Shown: one piece after another, positions 60,839 to 64,000 of the stretch
Layout: each line of letters starts with the position of its first letter
How positions within the stretch are numbered: position 1 is the first letter of the stretch
NCBI RefSeq assembly: GCF_041058985.1
Contig: NZ_JBEHZE010000001.1
Span: forward strand, 1,364,001 to 1,428,000
Source of the DNA: Hyphococcus lacteus
GTDB lineage: Bacteria; Pseudomonadota; Alphaproteobacteria; Caulobacterales; Parvularculaceae
Direction: 5' to 3'
DNA: 64,000 nucleotides
Translations under genes and position numbers: made by a program
The notes under the pieces: generated by a model
Seen by the model: only the letters and a program-made list of their open reading frames with translations
Database searches by the model: none
What the model was told of the DNA's origin: nothing

Positions 60839-61834
60839 TCAGAACGCCCCCGCGACAAGGTCTTTGATAAAGCTATCGATATCGATCCCTTCGGAACGTG
60901 CGGTGAAATTAAGTGCCATGCGATGACGTAAAACTGGCCCAGCTAAACGCCGAACATCGTCTAGCGATGGCGCGTGGCGTCCTTCGATCAGTGCCAAAGA
61001 ACGGGCCGCAAGAGAAAACGCTTGGCTGGCACGCGGGCCGGGACCCCAAGCGACGAAATTTTTTACCGCCGCTTTGGCGTCGTCTGTTGGGCGAGCGGCG
61101 CGCACAAGGCTTAGAATTGCTTCGACAACTTGTTCACCAATGGGCATCTGTCTGACCAGTTGCTGCGCGGTAATCAAATCCTTGTCGGTCATCACAGCTT
61201 TGATCGCGGCACTTTGTTCGCCGGTCGTTGCGCCAAGCATTTGCCGTTCTGCATCTAAATCCGGATATTGGATATCAATTTGAAGTAAAAAGCGATCAAG
61301 CTGGGCTTCGGGAAGCGGGTAGGTGCCTTCTTGTTCGATGGGGTTTTGCGTCGCGAGAACGTGAAATGGCGACGGCAGGTCGTGTCGTTCGCCTGCGACA
61401 GTCACGTGCTGCTCTTGCATCGCTTGTAAAAGGGCCGATTGGGTGCGGGGGCTGGCGCGGTTAATTTCATCCGCCATCAATAACTGGCAAAAAATGGGGC
61501 CGGGAATAAACCGAAATTCCCGTCGTCCGGCAGCGCTTTCTTCCAAGACTTCGGAGCCGAGAACATCCCCCGGCATCAAATCCGGGGTGAATTGCACCCG
61601 TTTGGCCGAAAGTCCCAGTAAATCGGCGATAGAGGTGATCAACAGGGTTTTTGCGAGGCCCGGCGCACCGACCAAAAGGCCGTGCCCGCCTGCGGCAATT
61701 GTCGCAAGGGTAAGGTCGATGACTTCGTCCTGACCGAATACAACCTCTCCGAGTGCTGTTTTGGCTTCTCCAAATTTTACCGAAATCTCATCAAATTTCT
61801 GCAATAAGTCATGGCTAGGCTTGGTTTCTGTCAT
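60839..61834 (-). CDS. MoxR family AAA+ ATPase
   Basis: A 331-residue AAA+ ATPase, first gene of the four-gene operon. Walker A is Gly-Ala-Pro-Gly-Leu-Ala-Lys-Thr-Leu, and Walker B is followed by Ala-Asp-Glu-Ile-Asn-Arg-Ala-Ser-Pro-Arg-Thr-Gln. The sensor and lid regions (Ala-Thr-Gln-Asn-Pro-Ile-Glu-Gln-Glu-Gly-Thr-Tyr-Pro-Leu-Pro-Glu-Ala-Gln-Leu-Asp-Arg) are intact. MoxR ATPases act as chaperones that remodel VWA-containing partners, here most likely the DUF58, BatA/DUF4159 and VWA-like proteins made from the same transcript. It is divergent from sppA. Confidence 0.92.
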   Translation of the reverse strand: MTETKPSHDLLQKFDEISVKFGEAKTALGEVVFGQDEVIDLTLATIAAGGHGLLVGAPGLAKTLLITSIADLLGLSAKRVQFTPDLMPGDVLGSEVLEESAAGRREFRFIPGPIFCQLLMADEINRASPRTQSALLQAMQEQHVTVAGERHDLPSPFHVLATQNPIEQEGTYPLPEAQLDRFLLQIDIQYPDLDAERQMLGATTGEQSAAIKAVMTDKDLITAQQLVRQMPIGEQVVEAILSLVRAARPTDDAKAAVKNFVAWGPGPRASQAFSLAARSLALIEGRHAPSLDDVRRLAGPVLRHRMALNFTARSEGIDIDSFIKDLVAGAF

Positions 61835-62154
61835 GCGGCTCTCATCTTACGAGGGGCAAGGGCTTCGAATCTGGTCTTTATTTGGAATAGCACGGCTGAA
61901 CGAAGGGTAAAGAACCGCTGAGCAAGGAATATGAACGTATTGTCGAAAAAGCCTTGCCACTTGCGGCTTCACGCCCAATGTCATTACGATATCGCAGCGG
62001 CATCTTCTAGAACTTAGGTTTTGGGGATTGCTGAAGCGGGGTGCCGCCATCTTGGCGGAGAATTGAATTAACTCTGGCCATTTGCTGGAGAGCGGCTGAA
62101 GCGCTGAGCCTGAAACGTTGGGCGTGGCATGGCTAAGAGTAAAAGGGGACGTTT
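61835..62154. other. 320-base intergenic region between moxR and sppA
   Basis: This is the longest stretch without a gene. It must carry the promoters for both divergent units. I see a short CCGCCA-TCT-TGGCGG hairpin near the middle and AGGGGA before the sppA GTG, but no RNA gene, no convincing promoter boxes and no small frame worth calling. Confidence 0.4.
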
Positions 62155-64000
62155 GTGTCTGATCACGAGTCAAAATTTACGGTCTGGGGCTTTGTAAAAG
62201 GTTTTGCAAAGCTCATCATTGGTACTTTGCTTTTACTGCAGGGACTAATCGGTTTGGTCGTGCTGCTGTTATTCGTTGGGGTGCTCGTTAGCGTCACAAA
62301 TGGTATCGCCGGTAGCGAAGAAGATAAAGTGTCTGTCTCCATTCCCGATGAAGCTGCGCTTGTGCTTGATCCCAACGGAATTCTTGTCGAAATGACCGAG
62401 GAAGTGAATCCGTTGGAGGCCATTCAAAGAGAAGCGTACGGCATCAGCGAGCCGACGCAAATCTCCGTTCATGACCTAGTCAAGGTCATTCGAGCCGCCA
62501 AAGACGATAAGCGGATTAAGGGGATCGTTCTTGATCTTGGCGCGTTCGGCGCGTCAATGAGTAGCGCCAGTAAATTGCACTATATCAATGACGAATTGAT
62601 CAAGTTCAAACAGAGCGGTAAAAAAGTTATTGCGGTTGGTGATTATTATAGCCAAGACCAATATTTGCTGGCTTCGACGGCCGATGAAATTTACATGAAT
62701 GATTATGGCAATCTGATTGTATATGGGTATGGGGCATACGGAACATATGTCAAATCGTTCCTCGAAAAGCTAAAAATTACAAGTCATGTTTTTCGGGTAG
62801 GAACGTTTAAATCTGCGATCGAGCCATTCATTCGCGATGACATGTCGCCAGCGGCAAAAGAAGCAAACATTGCATATCTTGATGTGTTGTGGCGCGAATA
62901 TGCAAACCGAGTGAACTCGGCGCGTGGTTTAGCACCAGGCACGATTGAGAATTATGCAAATAACCTTGGTTCTATCATGTCTAGTGTTGATGGGAATTTC
63001 GCCAAGGCCGCGCTTGAAACCGGTTTGGTTGACGGGTTGCTCTCTCGGGCGGAGATGAATGAGAAACTTGTTGAGCTTTTTGGTGAATCGAAAGACGGCA
63101 AGTCCTACAAAAAAGTTGGCTTCACCCGTTATCTGATGGCCCAACATGGCCCTTCCGATGGTGCAGCACCTAATGTTGCTGTTGTGACTGCTGCGGGCGC
63201 GATCGTCGACGGTGAAGCACCGGTGGGGCGCGCGGTTGGTGGCGATACATTGGCCGCAACACTAAAGAAGGCGCGCGAAGACGATAAGGTTAAAGCAATC
63301 GTCTTGCGTATCGACAGCCCAGGCGGATCTGCGTTCGCATCGGACATTATCCGTGACGAGATTATTGCTCTGAAAGCTGCGGGTAAGCCGGTTGTTGCAT
63401 CTATGGGATCGTTGGCAGCATCTGGCGGATATTGGATTGCGGCGGATGCTGATGAGATTTGGGCGTCTCCCACAACAATCACCGGATCAATCGGTATTTT
63501 CGGCTATTTCAATACATTCGAAAATACAGCAGCGGAGATCGGTGTCTTTGTTGATGGCGTTGGCACAACGACGCTTGCGCCGATGCTTGCGACAGGGATA
63601 GGACCACTGCCGGAGAGCGCCAGCGAAATCATCCAGCTTTCTATCGAAAACGGATATGATCGGTTTTTGACGATTGTTGGGAATGGGCGCGGCCTTGAAA
63701 AGACTTATGTAGATGAAGTTGGGCAGGGCCGAGTATGGATCGGCGAACGCGCAAAAGACCTGCGGCTTGTGGATAATCTCGGGTCTTATGATGATGCGAT
63801 TGTGGCGGCGGCAAAGCTTGCTAAGCTCGATAAATATGACGTCGTTGACCTGCGAGAAAGACGCACGCCATTTGAAATCATCTTAGGGAATCTGTCTGCA
63901 AAGGCTGCGACGAGCTTAGGTTCCGGTAATCCGCAACAATCACAAGGAATGGTGACCAAAATTCTCAAAGCCGTCGAAGATCAGGCGGCATTCTTTGAAG
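62155..64000 (+). CDS. sppA: Signal peptide peptidase SppA (67K type), 3' end cut by the window
   Basis: SppA is an inner-membrane serine protease that degrades signal peptides after export. The GTG at 62155 with AGGGGA before it is the start; 615 codons are visible and the frame is still open at the edge, so the protein is missing only its end. A membrane helix lies at residues 20-47. The double-domain layout is that of the 67K form: the first domain supplies the general base Lys219 (Thr-Phe-Lys-Ser-Ala-Ile-Glu-Pro), and the second supplies the nucleophile Ser423 in Met-Gly-Ser-Leu-Ala-Ala-Ser-Gly-Gly-Tyr-Trp. Their spacing matches Lys209/Ser409 of E. coli. The gene is divergent from moxR. 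Confidence 0.94.
   Translation, partial: MSDHESKFTVWGFVKGFAKLIIGTLLLLQGLIGLVVLLLFVGVLVSVTNGIAGSEEDKVSVSIPDEAALVLDPNGILVEMTEEVNPLEAIQREAYGISEPTQISVHDLVKVIRAAKDDKRIKGIVLDLGAFGASMSSASKLHYINDELIKFKQSGKKVIAVGDYYSQDQYLLASTADEIYMNDYGNLIVYGYGAYGTYVKSFLEKLKITSHVFRVGTFKSAIEPFIRDDMSPAAKEANIAYLDVLWREYANRVNSARGLAPGTIENYANNLGSIMSSVDGNFAKAALETGLVDGLLSRAEMNEKLVELFGESKDGKSYKKVGFTRYLMAQHGPSDGAAPNVAVVTAAGAIVDGEAPVGRAVGGDTLAATLKKAREDDKVKAIVLRIDSPGGSAFASDIIRDEIIALKAAGKPVVASMGSLAASGGYWIAADADEIWASPTTITGSIGIFGYFNTFENTAAEIGVFVDGVGTTTLAPMLATGIGPLPESASEIIQLSIENGYDRFLTIVGNGRGLEKTYVDEVGQGRVWIGERAKDLRLVDNLGSYDDAIVAAAKLAKLDKYDVVDLRERRTPFEIILGNLSAKAATSLGSGNPQQSQGMVTKILKAVEDQAAFFE

Noticed and set aside
61847..62173. Minus-strand frame of about 108 codons in the moxR-sppA gap
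   Set aside because: It has no ribosome site, unusual amino-acid use, and overlaps the start of sppA; it looks like chance.
1..64000. CRISPR array, prophage, insertion sequence or integron
   Set aside because: I saw no regularly spaced repeats, transposase, integrase, phage structural genes or terminal inverted repeats in the window.

Overview
This window reads as a chromosomal segment of a Gram-negative alphaproteobacterium. The evidence is a complete late lipid A/Kdo block, a PmbA-DUF4170 pair, UbiD, separate queuosine genes and a moderate base composition without obvious islands of different codon use. I would not name an order. No plasmid, phage, transposase, integrase, rRNA operon or CRISPR array is visible, and no gene in the 64 kb looks like a dedicated transcription factor.

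Layout. 0-1.1 kb: the end of bfd, then bfr (iron storage and release), then a Kazal-type lipoprotein. 1.1-5.1 kb: a tightly overlapping minus-strand envelope operon (DUF374 acyltransferase, waaA, lpxK, LpxL-type acyltransferase), facing an MsbA-like exporter at 5.2-6.9 kb. 6.9-10.6 kb: phosphatase, DUF4170, pmbA, a glutathione S-transferase and a class I amidotransferase. 10.7-14.9 kb: a crotonase, ubiD, a PhnA-like zinc-ribbon protein and a P-loop protein. 15-24 kb: a type I secretion locus (adaptor plus two ABC proteins) divergent from a giant cadherin/LamG/RTX protein that is interrupted by an assembly gap. 24-30 kb: tRNA-Lys, tgt-csaA-queA, cysE, Nudix, periplasmic cyclophilin, queF and tRNA-Phe. 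30-34.5 kb: surface-polymer genes (flippase, nucleotidyltransferase, CDP-glycerol-type transferase, HAD phosphatase). 34.5-44.2 kb: prfC, a Tat-exported PhoD phosphatase, an STN-type TonB-dependent receptor and an RND pump. 44.4-51 kb: PYROXD2-like oxidoreductase, UDP-glucuronate-type epimerase, GH13 glucosidase and two glycosyltransferases. 51-54.3 kb: infC, small proteins, a K+-channel pore protein, and queE-queD. 54.3-61.8 kb: an unknown protein, then a MoxR-DUF58-BatA/DUF4159-VWA operon. 62.2 kb to the end: sppA, cut by the window edge.

How the genes work together. The first quarter builds and exports lipid A. The 15-24 kb locus is a self-contained unit for putting one large calcium-binding adhesin on the surface, but both ABC proteins lack the Walker A lysine and have degraded signature motifs, which is the most unusual feature here. 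Five queuosine genes lie in three places. Two of their products (Tgt and QueD) have lost cysteines that are hallmarks of their families, while QueE uses the CX14CX2C cluster variant. PhoD and the TonB-dependent receptor probably form an organophosphate-acquisition pair. Two copies of a 17-bp palindrome sit just upstream of the receptor gene.

Other points worth attention are an ATA start codon for infC and a hairpin that buries the ribosome-binding site of an unknown gene at 55 kb.
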